From assembly GCA_021186555.1 (NCBI GenBank), contig JAJKFL010000004.1, positions 12,204,279 through 12,268,278 on the forward strand: a stretch of DNA of 64,000 bases, in the 5' to 3' direction. The stretch comes from Reticulitermes speratus (lineage: Eukaryota > Arthropoda > Insecta > Blattodea > Rhinotermitidae). Shown here one piece after another: positions 10,584 through 20,769 of this stretch. A model generated the notes under the pieces. The model did no database searches. It was not told where the DNA came from and saw only the letters and a list, made by a program, of their open reading frames with translations. Numbering within the stretch: the first letter of the stretch is position 1; each line of letters opens with the position of its first letter. Both the position numbers and the translations under genes were made by a program.

Positions 10584-10778
10584 GTTCCTACCGCAGCAAA
10601 TACAGTAAACACAATGAATCTCGAACACAAAGACCAACAAATTATTGCTGTTAAGACAGATGACCGCTTTTTGTTCTGAGATCGTTAAGAAATACATCAC
10701 TAATTTGTGTGAGTAACACTGAAGAGTCCATGAAAGTTACAGCAGGTGGTACATATAGTAACCACTGAAATTTAAAAG
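10584..10778 (+). repeat. Diverged single copy of the element behind the 114-bp arrays
   Basis: Matches the long form of the unit in the array at 50180-53012 in the same block order: 'ctaccg', 'cagtaaacaca', 'accaacaaattattgctgtt', 'tttttgttctgagatc', then a diverged linker and an exact 'gtggtacatatagtaaccac', then 'tttaaa'. It is a lone, old copy rather than part of an array, so I infer that the family was first a dispersed repeat and was amplified in tandem later. Confidence 0.7.
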
Positions 10779-10831
10779 CTTAAATAACGCGTCCGTCCGT
10801 CTGTATGCTAAGTGCAGAAAACCGATTCTTC

Positions 10832-11086
10832 AGTAATTATTACATCAACCGACTCATGCACTAAATAAAGTACATTCACGAGCTATTATAAGATCCCTAC
10901 ATGTTTCGGCACCAAGGTGCCAACATCAGGGGGCCGTTTAGTACAAAGGAATGTAGGTCCAACACGCGTTTTGTACTAAACGGCCCCTGATAATTTTCAC
11001 CTTGGTGTCGAAACATGTCGGGGTTTTATAATAGCTCATGAATGTGTTTTATTTAGTGCACGAGCTGGTTGATGTAATAATTATAA
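10832..11086. mobile_element. Foldback element, Penelope-like (inverted arms)
   Basis: The left arm (about 10832-10935) and right arm (about 10968-11086) are reverse complements with mismatches. Shared words are 'cgagctattataagatccc' against 'ggggttttataatagctc' and 'gtgccgaaacatgt' against 'gtgtcgaaacatgt'. The arms carry hammerhead-like motifs. Minus: CTGATGT (10929-10923), stem GGCACC/GGTGCC, GAAAC (10907-10903). Plus: CTGATAA (10987-10993), stem CACC/GGTG, GAAAC (11010-11014). Both cores deviate from CTGATGA. Confidence 0.6.
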
Positions 11087-11174
11087 GAAAATGCACGATT
11101 GTATATATTACAAACATGTTTTTTATATATATTTAAATGTTCAGACTGGTAATTTTTTAAGACCTAACTGATAA

Positions 11175-11265
11175 ATTAAATCTAACTAGCTAACAAACAA
11201 ACAAACAAACCACTTACGGAGCAGAGTCCTTCTTGAGAAGCCAACAGTTCACCTAGTAAAATGAA
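11175..11265 (-). mobile_element. LINE 3'-terminal fragment
   Basis: 'ccttcttgagaagccaacag' matches the end of the LINE fragment at 23290-23415 ('ccttcttgagaagctaacag'). It lies next to a simple tail (acaaaca)n at 11191-11210. Only the 3' non-coding end remains. Confidence 0.5.
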
Positions 11266-11385
11266 CCTCCCGACTAAATAACTGAGGTACGAGCAGCTTC
11301 TAAAGAAGGAAGTTTGCTTCATGAAATTATTTTGTTAATAGACTAGTATCTGATTCAATGAAATCATACGTCACTTTACAGAGGC

Positions 11386-12352
11386 ATCAAGACACGTTGT
11401 GTTATGCAGACATACACGTGTCTGCACGTTGTGTTATGCAGACATACACGTGTCTGCACGTTGTGTTATGTAGACATACACGTGTCTACACGTTGTGTTA
11501 TGTAGACATACAGTGTCTGCACGTTGTGTTATGTAGACATACACGTGCCTACACGTTGTGTTACGTAGACATACACGTGTCTGCACGTTGTGTTATGTAG
11601 ACATACACGTGTCTGCACGTTGTGTTATGTAGACATGCACGTGTCTGCACGTTGTGTTATGTAGACATACGCGTGTCTACACGTTGTGTTATGCAGACAT
11701 ACACGTGTCTGCACGTTGTGTTATGTAGACATACACGTGTCTGCACGTTGTGTTATGTAGACATACACGTGTCTGCACGTTGTGTTATGTAGACATACAC
11801 GTGTCTGCACGTTGTGTTATGTAGACATACACGTGTCTGTATGTTGTGTTATGTAGACATACACGTGTCTGTATGTTGTGTTATGTAGACATACACGTGT
11901 CTACACGTTGTGTTATGTAGACATACACGTGTCTACACGTTGTGTTATGTAAATATACACGTGTCTGCACGTTGTGTTATGTAGACATACACGTGTCTGC
12001 ACGTTGTGTTATGTAGACATACACGTGTCTGCACCTTGTGTTATGCAGACATACACGTGTCTGCACGTTGTGTTATGTAGACATACACGTGTGTACATGT
12101 TGTGTTATGTAGACATACACGTGTCTGCACGTTGTGTTATGCAGACATACACGTGTCTGCACGTTGTGTTATGTAGACATACACGTGTCTGCACGTTGTG
12201 TTATGTAGACATACACGTGTCTGCACGTTGTGTTATGCAGACATACACGTGTCTGCACGTTGTGTTATGCAGACACACGTGTCTGCACGTTGTGTTATGC
12301 AGACATACACGTGTCTGCACATTGTGTTATGCAGACACACACGTGCCTGCAC
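11386..12352. repeat. 32-bp tandem array, about 30 copies
   Basis: Unit 'gttgtgttatgtagacatac' followed by 'acgtgtctgcac'. Each unit contains an inverted repeat, GCAGACA...TGTCTGC around TACACG, and a CACGTG hexamer. Variation includes gtagac/gcagac, and one short unit at 12266-12296 ('gcagacacacgtgtctgc'). Long plus-strand frames through it (11358-11600, 11974-12366) are by-products. Confidence 0.95.
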
Positions 12353-12359
12353 GGTCTGT

Positions 12360-13045
12360 TGTCTAGACCTACATGAAACTGAGATTTTCTTGAAAACCCA
12401 GTCTCATTTTCCTCCTCAAGTTTCATTCCTTCGTTTTTATTTCCGTTATCGGACAACAGACAGTAACTGGAAGGTTCAGACGGGCTGCAATATTGTGAAA
12501 TAAGTGAAATGAGAAGCGTATCAGCACTGCGCACAGTTCCCCACAACGAAATGTGAAGGGTATCAAAAAATCTCGCGTTAAAATTTCATAACTATCATGA
12601 AGAACTGTTTCAAAGCACACAGAAGCGATACTAAAATCCACAAAATTAACCTTCTTTAGCGGAAAGGTGTTTACCACAGAGGAGGATTATCTTGAATATC
12701 TAAAAAACATGCAACAAATTTCACATGTAAGACATAATTAACCATTGTATATGACAAGTGTTTTTGTTCCACACGAATGTATTTAAAGGCTACAAGCCAT
12801 AATGAATTACATAACACCTTATAATTACCATCAAAATAAAACAACAGAGCAGGGGCACTGGACCCCATGTCCACCCCTCTCGTACTCTGTACGGAGTACA
12901 CATACAAACATCTGTCTCGATCTTATGTGGTCCGATGGGATCTCTTCCTGATGAAGCGTGTGAAGTGTGTCGTGTTAGAATTTTAACATCGTAAAGGTTT
13001 CAATGCGGGCAATCAACGTGTTTGGCTTATATTCCAGTGTTCGTA
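12360..13045. other. No recognisable feature
   Basis: Several overlapping frames of 78-101 codons on both strands, none with a domain I recognise. AT-rich. Confidence 0.4.
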
Positions 13046-13160
13046 ACTCCCTGAGAACGGCACCCCGGTGCCGAAACATGTAGCAGTTTTAATAATTTGT
13101 TATGAATTGTATTTTATTAGGTGCATTTCTTGGTGAATATATTGATATGTGGAGAAATTG
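13046..13160 (+). mobile_element. Penelope-like terminal fragment (solo arm)
   Basis: Contains a perfect hairpin GGCACC(CC... )GGTGCC followed by GAAACATGTAG, then 'gttttaataatttgttatga', homologous to the right arm at 11010-11080. No opposite arm is present. The expected CTGATGA is replaced by CTGAGAA. Confidence 0.5.
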
Positions 13161-13374
13161 ATTTTGTCCTACGTTGTGTCCTTGTCGTGATCCCCCCAGA
13201 AAATATAGAAATTTACTTCGAAACAAGCAAAATTGCAGGGTCGGTATGTGAAGTGCATTTGGCCAACTTCCATGCAGACCTCCTGAGTATGGTTCGTTCT
13301 CTAAAGCTAAAGGGTCCGTAAGCGGAAGTCACTGTATTACCGGAAACTGCATGCACACCGAATGATATACCAGT

Positions 13375-13605
13375 AACAAAGTTCACCCTATAACCTGCCA
13401 TTAAGGCACAGAGGGGGAGTAGATATGTAGGTATAGGCCCCTACTCTTTCTTTAACCTAGGCGCTAAATGGGGGGAGGGTGATTAAAGTCACACTCCGGC
13501 CGCTTTATCCCCGGGAATGACTCTGTACTCATTATATAGGAGGCTGGGTGGGCCCCAAGGGGGTCTGAACGGGTGAGGAAAATCCCACCCCCACCGGGAT
13601 GATAT
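13375..13605 (-). mobile_element. SINE-A copy, head-truncated
   Basis: Minus strand. It carries the family's 3' end ('gttcaccctataacctgcc'), 'tactctttctttaacc', 'cggccgctttatccccggga', 'aggaggctgggtgggcccc' and 'cccacccccaccgggat', then stops before the tRNA-related head. A 5' truncation is typical of target-primed insertion. Confidence 0.8.
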
Positions 13606-13609
13606 AGTA

Positions 13610-14283
13610 GTAACGAGATCTGTAAATATTAACTGGTTTTAATAAAATTCTGGTTGTGGTATGACGGCGTTACCAGGATTTAATGACGTGAAATATGATC
13701 ACAACGTGTTACATACCTTTTCTCCAATAGTATGAAGTACGTATGATGAAAACATTCACAGTTGCCTGGCAACAAGATCTGAATACAGCCGCGTTCTGTT
13801 TAAGCTTCCCTTGGTCTGTCTGTTATCTGATCGCAAAACACACGAGTCTGTTGTAAATGTCACTGGTGGAAGTTTCAGACCCACTGAGCCTAGGGTTCAA
13901 GCGAAGTGAGAACTGAACAGGACATGCTCTACATTCAGTGCAACACCTAAACACATGCAGACACACGCACATAGACCTTACAAGACGACAGTTCAAAAAT
14001 ACGTGGTAACTTAGTGCCTCAAAGTGATTCGAAAATTTCTGCTGTAGGTAGGGCCCAAAAATGTCATTATATGGCTCATAAAGTACAGCCCTATTGTGTG
14101 AATTTAGTTTCTCAAGGTTGTGATTACGAAAAGTACAGTCTTATAAGCAATGATGCCATGTAGAGAGGTGCCACAGGTTTCTAAGAAATATTTGTGCATA
14201 GTTAGCAAAACATATGACATAAATTACAGAACAGGGCTGTCCATATCTTCAGTGTGTTCGAGTTTAGAATTAAAATGACAGGC
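13610..14283. other. No recognisable feature
   Basis: Unique-looking sequence without a gene or repeat that I can identify. Confidence 0.4.
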
Positions 14284-14284
14284 A

Positions 14285-14795
14285 ATGTATGTATAACGTA
14301 ACATTGAGGCGCGTTCGCGTAACCATTGTTGTCGTGGAAAAGCAGTAAGTATTACATATTGTGAGTGTGTGTCTGTAGCCTTAGTTATCCAGCATGCAAA
14401 GCGCATGCGCCGTATTATATTGTCATCTGTGGCCTGTCTGGCTGTACCATATTTTTCCACATTATCTCATAAACGGCACGATTTTCGGAAAAAAGTTACT
14501 GACCATAAAATGTGTGTTTTGATTTTCTCTACAACGTTTGTCTGAAACATTTCTCATTCTAAGGACAATTCAGCGAGATATTATCATAAATGTACATAGG
14601 TCTTCATGTAAAGTACCCGTTATTCTTGTCAGATTTTAATCAAACTACGAATTTCTCAACAGATTTTCGAAAAAAAGCTTCAGATATCAAATTTCATAAA
14701 AATCCGTCCAGTGGGAGCCGAGTTGTTCCATGCGGACAGACAGACATGAAGCTAATTGTCACTTTTCGCAATGTTACGAACGCGCCTAGAATTTC
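14285..14795 (+). mobile_element. Dispersed terminal-repeat element, copy 1 (TIR-MITE-like)
   Basis: Begins with 'aggcgcgttcgcgtaacc' (about 14308) and ends with 'gttacgaacgcgcct' (14773-14790), an imperfect inverted pair. The interior (for example 'gcaaagcgcatgcgccgtat' and 'ccacattatctcataaacgg') is shared with 35322-35826, and the last 150 bp is shared with 39208-39588. A conserved 'tataac..aacatt' just upstream in all copies suggests the true boundary lies slightly outside the inverted repeats. There is no coding capacity. Non-autonomous DNA transposon is an inference. Confidence 0.65.
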
Positions 14796-14799
14796 CAAT

Positions 14800-15590
14800 A
14801 AAGGTACATAAGAGGGTTTCGTAACTCACGGAAGCCGTAAAATTTGGGTCGCAATCACTGCATAAATATAGCCCAGTGCATTCGAACTGAATCACCAAGA
14901 CGCTATAAACACAGGTCCTTAGCTTCATTCAACTCGATTGGACCTACAGATTTATACAGGAATTCAAAGCAAAAGAAAAGTGTATGACTTGACAGGTTCA
15001 GTTCGACTGCCACGAATGGATTTGATTTGGTCAACATGTCAGTCGTCCCTGCAGTGTGCAGTCATGCTACATATAATTTGAAGTTCCAAGGGGGGAACAG
15101 ACACAGTGCGTGTGTGCGTGTTTGTGCGTGCGTGTTCTGCACAAACGTTCTCATAACTACCATACTAATAACTACAAAGTCTCGTCCACAATGCCCATGG
15201 CATGTGCCTTTACAGAAGCTCTGTCCTGCATATTGGATATGACAAACGTTCCTACACTGTACACTAACAGAAGGCCACACTAATTGCACTGTGAGGTATC
15301 CAACTATGTAGCTATTTTAAGTTACTACACACACACACACACAAATGCATACGCCCACAGCGCATACACAACAGTCACAGAGTAAGACAGCCAGCCCTGG
15401 TTTATCAATTTCAGCATCACTAGATGTTTCAGAGAGGCTCCTTTTCCCTGTGACCCCTACAATATTGCTTTGGATACTCTGTGTATATATGTCTAACACC
15501 AAATATAAAGGTCACTGCATATCTTTAAGCAGCAGCTAGCTCAAGCAGTTAACCATCTACCATCATAACATTCTGAAACGGAATTTTCCA
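14800..15590. other. No gene; (AC)n microsatellite
   Basis: A (CA)n run lies at 15326-15344 and GTGTGCGT-rich sequence at 15106-15135. No recognisable coding region. Confidence 0.45.
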
Positions 15591-15598
15591 CAGCCAAG

Positions 15599-15740
15599 CA
15601 CAGGATATCATTATTTTACCTGACAACTATCAGTTGACACTTATTGTCTCGTTGTTTATGGTATTAACCTAGCCCACTCAGCCGACCGCTCAAACGCGAA
15701 GTGGCGAAAGGTAGTTGTCAGATAAAATACGGACCCTGTG
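15599..15740. mobile_element. 142-bp MITE with ~31-bp terminal inverted repeats
   Basis: The left end 'cacaggatatcattatttta' + 'cctgacaacta' (15599-15629) is the near reverse complement of the right end 'tagttgtcagataaaatacg' + 'gaccctgtg' (15712-15740). The interior has no frame. An end of CAGGGTCCG type would fit hAT-like elements, but no 8-bp target duplication is visible, so the superfamily is open. Confidence 0.7.
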
Positions 15741-15744
15741 TTAC

Positions 15745-16215
15745 CCAAAACTAAAACCTCCGTGACATTAACATCTCTATTGGTCCCGGCAGCCACGGTT
15801 AGGACAAACGCAAAATGATCGGTGCAACAGAGAAGAAGCAGGTGACCAAGTCTAGTTCAGAGGTTGCTACTTGCCTTTGGGCGTGGTTAATTTAACGTCG
15901 TGTTTGGGTGTAATGGAACTAACAGAAAGCCAAAAGTGTTCCAGTGCTTAATTACACAACACGTCAGGCAGACATGTGGGGAAATGGAAGTGTAACGCCA
16001 CGTATTCCGAACCTAGGCACTGCACGGAACTAGGTGATCAGCCTCACGCAGCTACGGCATTAGTCCCTGGGACAGGACCCTCCATAAACTTCGGTGGGAC
16101 GGGTGGTGGGTCCCAGACCCTGTTTGGAATCTTCAGACGAGGGACAATCTCATACACCCGCAGGAAATCGAACCCCGATTTTTTGGTCCTACATTACAGT
16201 ATATAATAACAGTCA
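15745..16215. other. No recognisable feature
   Basis: GC-richer stretch with short frames and no family match. Confidence 0.35.
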
Positions 16216-16521
16216 TTACATGAATGGGCCGCGATAGCTCAGTCGGTATAGCGACTCGCTACGAGCTGGACAGTCCGTGGATCGAATCCCGGTGGTGGCG
16301 AGATTTTCCGCAGCCGTCCAAACCGGCCCTGGGGCCCACCAAGCCTCCTATACAATGAGTACCGAGTCTCTTTCCCGGGGGTAAAACGGATGGGGCGTGG
16401 AGTTGACCACCCACCCCCATCTAGCGCCGAGGTTAAAGAAAGAGTAGAGCTATACCTCTGCTCCCCCTCTGGGCCTTCATGGCCTGTTCTAGGGAGAACT
16501 TTACCTTTACTTTACATGAAT
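16216..16521 (+). mobile_element. SINE-A, full length, with 10-bp target-site duplication
   Basis: Reference copy. The head begins at 16226, with A box 'gatagctcagtcggtatagc' and B box 'ggatcgaatccc'. The body includes 'ggggcccaccaagcctccta', 'tctttcccgggggtaaaacg' and 'gaggttaaagaaagagtaga', and the tail is 'ttacctttacttt'. TTACATGAAT flanks it at 16216-16225 and 16512-16521. This is a young insertion of about 285 bp. Confidence 0.9.
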
Positions 16522-16718
16522 ACCGCCGTGTACAGCTGGCTTCCTCCTATCAAAAGACTGGTAAGATTTAAGAAGACAGTTACCACAAAAGAAGCACAGT
16601 CGTCAGTATTTAGAATAAGGGGTTACAAACAGCGTCTCTGCGACGAACCGATCCCTCTTCCAGAAGTATCCTACTGACTAGTGCGTCTGAGCATGATCTC
16701 GAAACTTCAACAATGAGG

Positions 16719-16980
16719 CGGTCTGGACCCGAGCAGGGCTGTCTGGACCCGAGCAGGGCCGTCTGGACCCGAGCAGGGCCGTCTGGACCCGAGCAGGGCT
16801 GTCTGGACCCGAGCAGGGCTGTCTGGACCCGAGCAGGGCCGTTTGGACCCGAGCAGGGCTGTCTGAACCCGAGCAGGGCCGTCTGGACCCGAGCAGGGCC
16901 GTCTGGACCCGAGCAGGGCCGTCTGGACCCGAGCAGGGCCGTCTGGACCCGAGCAGGGCCGTCTGGACCCGAGCAGGGCT
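16719..16980. repeat. 20-bp tandem array, about 13 copies
   Basis: Unit 'gtctggacccgagcagggcc' (or ...ggct). It is GC-rich against an AT-rich background. There are no stops in several frames on either strand, so overlapping frames (16713-17000 plus; 16707-17261 and 16678-17025 minus) appear but all are repeat read-through. Confidence 0.95.
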
Positions 16981-16984
16981 ATCG

Positions 16985-17775
16985 CGCCACGACAAAATAG
17001 AAGAGAAGATACAAACAGCCCGCAAGGGCGGGAGATTTTCTGCGTCTTACGATTTCGGCAGCGGCAGCGGCGAGAGGAAACAAAATATACCCCCATCTGC
17101 GACAGCTGAATATTAATACTACTACTACTATCACTACTACTACTCCTACCATCACTAGTTATAGTAATAGTACTAGTTTTATATACAAGAGATCGCTTAA
17201 CGCAAACGATATCTTCGAATCTTGAGCAGAATGTGATTAGGCAGTACAGGCAGACGGGCACAGCTATTTAATTACTCAAGCAGTAGGTGCACGTCGGGTT
17301 GCCGGTCTACCGCCTGCATGTGCACTCGACATTTCAACGTGATCAAAATTAACACGGGGATGTAATTGAATTTGAAAGGTTTAAAATACGGAATTGTTAG
17401 TTTTACATTTTTTTATTTCAATGTGAAAAAGCCTGTCACCCGAGTTACCGTTAAAGGTCACTACACGTTTACCGTTAAAGGTCACTACAGTTACGGCACT
17501 GATCTCGATAATAATGTGACTCAGACGTTAAAAACATCACATGGAGCGACATGTGACAACGTTAGCAGAGAGGCACTGACAGTTTGTTTAACACAACATT
17601 TTATCTTCCCTGATTTACAGCAGAGTTGATGTATAAAATAAACACGTTCGCCTGCACACATCTGACGAACTGCACAATGAGGAGCTGCAAGACTTGCACT
17701 TGTTACTAGGACGAACAAAGCAAAGTGGATAATTTGGGCGAGAAATGTGGCACGTATGAAAAAAGACAAGAAACA
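16985..17775. other. No recognised gene; (TAC)n microsatellite
   Basis: A (tac/cac)n run at 17116-17155, and a tandem pair of 'taccgttaaaggtcactaca' at 17448-17488. Short frames only. Confidence 0.45.
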
Positions 17776-17779
17776 CATA

Positions 17780-17905
17780 CCGGGGTTTTGGCGAGAAAAC
17801 CTGGAGGAAAGAAATCACTTGGAAGACCTAGGCGTAGAAGTGAGGATAATATTAAAATAGACATTCAAGAAACAGGGAGGGAGGTCGTTGAGTAGATTAA
17901 TTTGG
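17780..17905 (+). mobile_element. LINE C-terminal fragment (GRPRRR type)
   Basis: Plus-strand translation gives ARKPGGKKSLGRPRRR then EDNIKIDIQE, matching the conserved C-terminal tail downstream of reverse transcriptase in many insect non-LTR elements. The related minus-strand fragment at 62262-62500 reads GKPEGKRQLARPKNRWDDN. It is only about 40 residues, and the 23-bp array starts right after it. Confidence 0.65.
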
Positions 17906-17929
17906 CTTAAGTTAGGGACAAGTTGCGTG

Positions 17930-18560
17930 TTGTTTTAAAGACAAGTGGCGTGTTGTTTTAAAGACAAGTGGCGTGTTGTTTTAAAGACAATTCGTGTGTT
18001 GTTTTAAAGACAATTCGTGTGTTGTTTTAAAGACAAGTGGCGTGTTGTTTTAAAGACAATTCGTGTGTTGTTTTAAAGACAAGTGGCGTGTTGTTTTAAA
18101 GACAAGTGGCGTGTTGTTTTAAAGACAATTGGTGTGTTGTTTTAAAGACAAGTGGCGTGTTGTTTTAAAGACAAGTGGCGTGTTGTTTTAAAGACAATTG
18201 GTGTGTTGTTTTAAACAAAATTGGTGTGTTTTAAAGACAAGTGGCGTGTTGTTTTAAAGACAAGTGGCGTGTTGTTTTAAAGACAATTGGTGTGTTGTTT
18301 TAAACAAAATTGGTGTGTTTTAAAGACAAGTGGCGTGTTGTTTTAAAGACAATTGGCGTGTTGTTTTAAAGAAAAGTGGCGTGTTGTTTTAAAGACAAGT
18401 GGCGTGTTGTTTTAAAGACAATTGGTGTGTTGTTTTAAAGACAAGTAGCGTGTTGTTTTAAAGACAAGTGGCGTGTTGTTAGAAAGACAAGTGGCGTGTT
18501 GTTTTAAAGACAAGTGGCGTGTTGTTTTAGAGACAAGTGGCGCGTTGTTTTAAAGACAAT
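17930..18560. repeat. 23-bp tandem array, about 27 copies
   Basis: Unit 'gttgttttaaagacaagtgg' + 'cgt', with subtypes 'gacaattcgtgt', 'gacaattggtgt' and a shortened 'aaacaaaattggtgtgtttt' unit that occurs twice. The repeated shortened unit shows that multi-unit blocks were duplicated. Confidence 0.95.
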
Positions 18561-18561
18561 A

Positions 18562-18890
18562 AAAACATTTCGGTGTCCATAAAATGCGGGGAATTTGTTA
18601 AATAGTTGAGAAACTGCAGTTAATCAAAAAGGACAATTCTCCACGAGTTCGTTAGATGGTTGTTTAGTTGGTTTGTTGGTTGTGTAACTACAAACTGCTT
18701 TGTTATTGGTCGTTCTCATTCTCGTAAGTCACGAACAACTAATTCATGTTGACAGATACTCAAAACAGAAGTACTTCTCTGTTCCTGACTGAGATGCCTT
18801 CCCGATTCTATCACGCAAAAGGCTTCAATGCTATGAGGTTACATCTAACTTAATTTACGACCTGAAAGACTTCCTGTGTTGAGGCTACAG
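18562..18890. other. No recognisable feature
   Basis: A short (ggtt/gttt) stretch at 18655-18690, nothing else. Confidence 0.35.
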
Positions 18891-18892
18891 AC

Positions 18893-19160
18893 TGGACGAT
18901 CCGAGCTTCGACTGCCTTCGACTGCCGGCATTCGCAAGGCAAATTTTTCCTCTTCATAGATCGTAGGCAATTCTGGGTCCCACCGAGCCTGATTCAACGG
19001 GTACCGGGGATTCCTTCACCGGGGCTAAAGCGGCCGTGGCGCGAATTTGGCCACTTCCCCCATCTAGTACCGAGGTTAAGAATAAATGGAATCATATCTC
19101 TACTCCCCCATACGCCTTCGTGTTTCATAGCGGAACAACTTTGTATTTACGTTTTCATTT
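18893..19160 (+). mobile_element. Old SINE-A copy
   Basis: Recognisable body words: 'gggtcccaccgagcctgatt', 'caccggggctaaagcggccg', 'cccccatctagtaccgaggt', 'taagaataaatggaatcata'. The head is badly diverged. The same subfamily marker ('taagaataa.tggaac/tcata') occurs at 48625-48650. Confidence 0.65.
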
Positions 19161-19212
19161 TCTCATGCGCAATATTCATTGCAATTTGTCAAACTAAATT
19201 ACGATCAAGATT

Positions 19213-19476
19213 TTTTTCCTCCTATTGCTCGACAGCCCCATAGAGGGCCTAGGCCTCCCCATTTCTCGAGGCTTCACGATCACACTTTTTAGACACACCA
19301 CACTCGGTAGGACTCCTCTGGACGAGGGATCAGCCCGTCGCAGAGACCTCTACCTGACAACACACAACACTCACAATAAACAGACATCCATGCACCCCGG
19401 CGGGATTCGAACCCGCAATCCCAGCAACCGAGCGGCCGTAGACCCACGCCTTAGACCGCACGGCCACTGGGATCGG
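19213..19476 (-). mobile_element. SINE-B, near full length
   Basis: Minus strand. The head is at 19400-19476, with B box complement 'gggattcgaacccgc' and A-box region complement 'ccttagaccgcacggccact'. The body complement includes 'ggtaggactcctctggacga' and 'gcttcacgatcacac', and it ends at 'attgctcgacagcccc' next to a T-run (19210-19217), which is the complement of an A-rich tail. Confidence 0.85.
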
Positions 19477-19479
19477 CAA

Positions 19480-20560
19480 TAAATCTTTAACGAGGATAAC
19501 AAAACTTCAATGATATCGTTATAAATATTACGTCACATAAAACCACACAGAATTCAATTTTCCTTCGTTTCGGACCTAAAATGTTTTCAAAGCACAATCT
19601 CTATACTAAATTCAGGTTTGCGGAAGTTGCTGCTCACAAAATACTGAAATTGTATAAGAAAACTTTGAGCATAAAATTTATAGACGAGTATTGACAAACC
19701 GCCTTATATAATGCGCTAGGTTAGTGATTGCGTAGAATAGTAGTTAGATTATGTTAGTTACGGCAGAAGGCAGTTGTTAGAAGCAGCCAAAATGTACCCG
19801 TTCGGTGGGTGAGTTCACAGTACCTCTTTAGGTCTATAACATACACGAGCTGATTACTTGGAAGGTTATCTATGGAAATCACTGTTAGAAGCTCCGTGGA
19901 ACAGCGCGTGGATATTATATTAACCCCGCCATATGACTGGGCCCTTTTTCGCTTCGTCCCCCTCCCCCGTCATTGTGCACAATTGGCAATGGGTTTATTT
20001 TCAGTGTAAATAAAAATAACAGAATGTTGATAAACGTGCAAAATATACTTATTTTACTGCTTAAATAGAAGTTTGTACTTTAAAAATTTTATTTACTTTT
20101 TACACCCAAAAATGCACTTTACTTTGAAAGGTAATTCAAAAAATTTAAAATTCGTCACAGCAGGCATGCAGATGTTAAAAGTTTGAAGACCAGTGCTCAA
20201 GTAACGAGGTTTAACGATATATGAATGCAGATAAAGTGCGGAAGATAAGAAATATTTGCAACATTTTGATGGGATAATATCTTTCAAAACGGATACTTGG
20301 AAGAACATGAAGGAGATGGAAGGATAATATTAGGAACAATATTGAGAACACTCCCTAATACTAGTGACTGATACTAATAACGTAAGTAATCCACAAAGAA
20401 CGTGGAATTTAATGATGACACGCATCACTACTGGCTGTCAAGTAAGTGTCTTCTGCATGAAACTGGTTGGTTGGTTGGTTAGTTACCGGTATACATTGTA
20501 TAAATATTAAATTTTTATGTCCGCTTTTGCAGTACGACAAATAAAAGTTCAATATTGGGT
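19480..20560. other. No recognisable feature
   Basis: AT-rich. A short (ggtt)n run at 20464-20478. No gene or repeat family recognised. Confidence 0.4.
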
Positions 20561-20767
20561 AAGGTTTTTCAGATTATTTAATGTGTGGGTGTTTTTGTAA
20601 TGTGCGTGTTTTTTTGTATTGTGTGTGGGTGTTTTTGTAAGGTGTGGATGTTTTTGTAATGTGTGTACGGTGTTCTAATGTGTGTACTTGTATTTACTGT
20701 ATGTATTTTGTTTTGTAATTGTGTATAGTTTGTTTTGTATTGTTATTTTTATGTATATTATATGTCC
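20560..20767 (+). mobile_element. T/G-rich upstream part of the element behind the 49-bp array
   Basis: Degenerate 'gtgtgggtgtttttgtaatg' sequence leading directly into the 49-bp array. It has the same T/G-rich texture as the region preceding the 'ctgccaccgggtga' terminus in the single-copy element at 32205-32512 (read on the minus strand). I infer the 3' untranslated part of a LINE. Confidence 0.45.
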
Positions 20768-20769
20768 AT

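Noticed and set aside
11386..12352. p53-type or other specific transcription factor site cluster
   Set aside because: The AGACA...TGTCT dyad only loosely resembles such sites and is explained by unit structure. No evidence beyond the hexamer.
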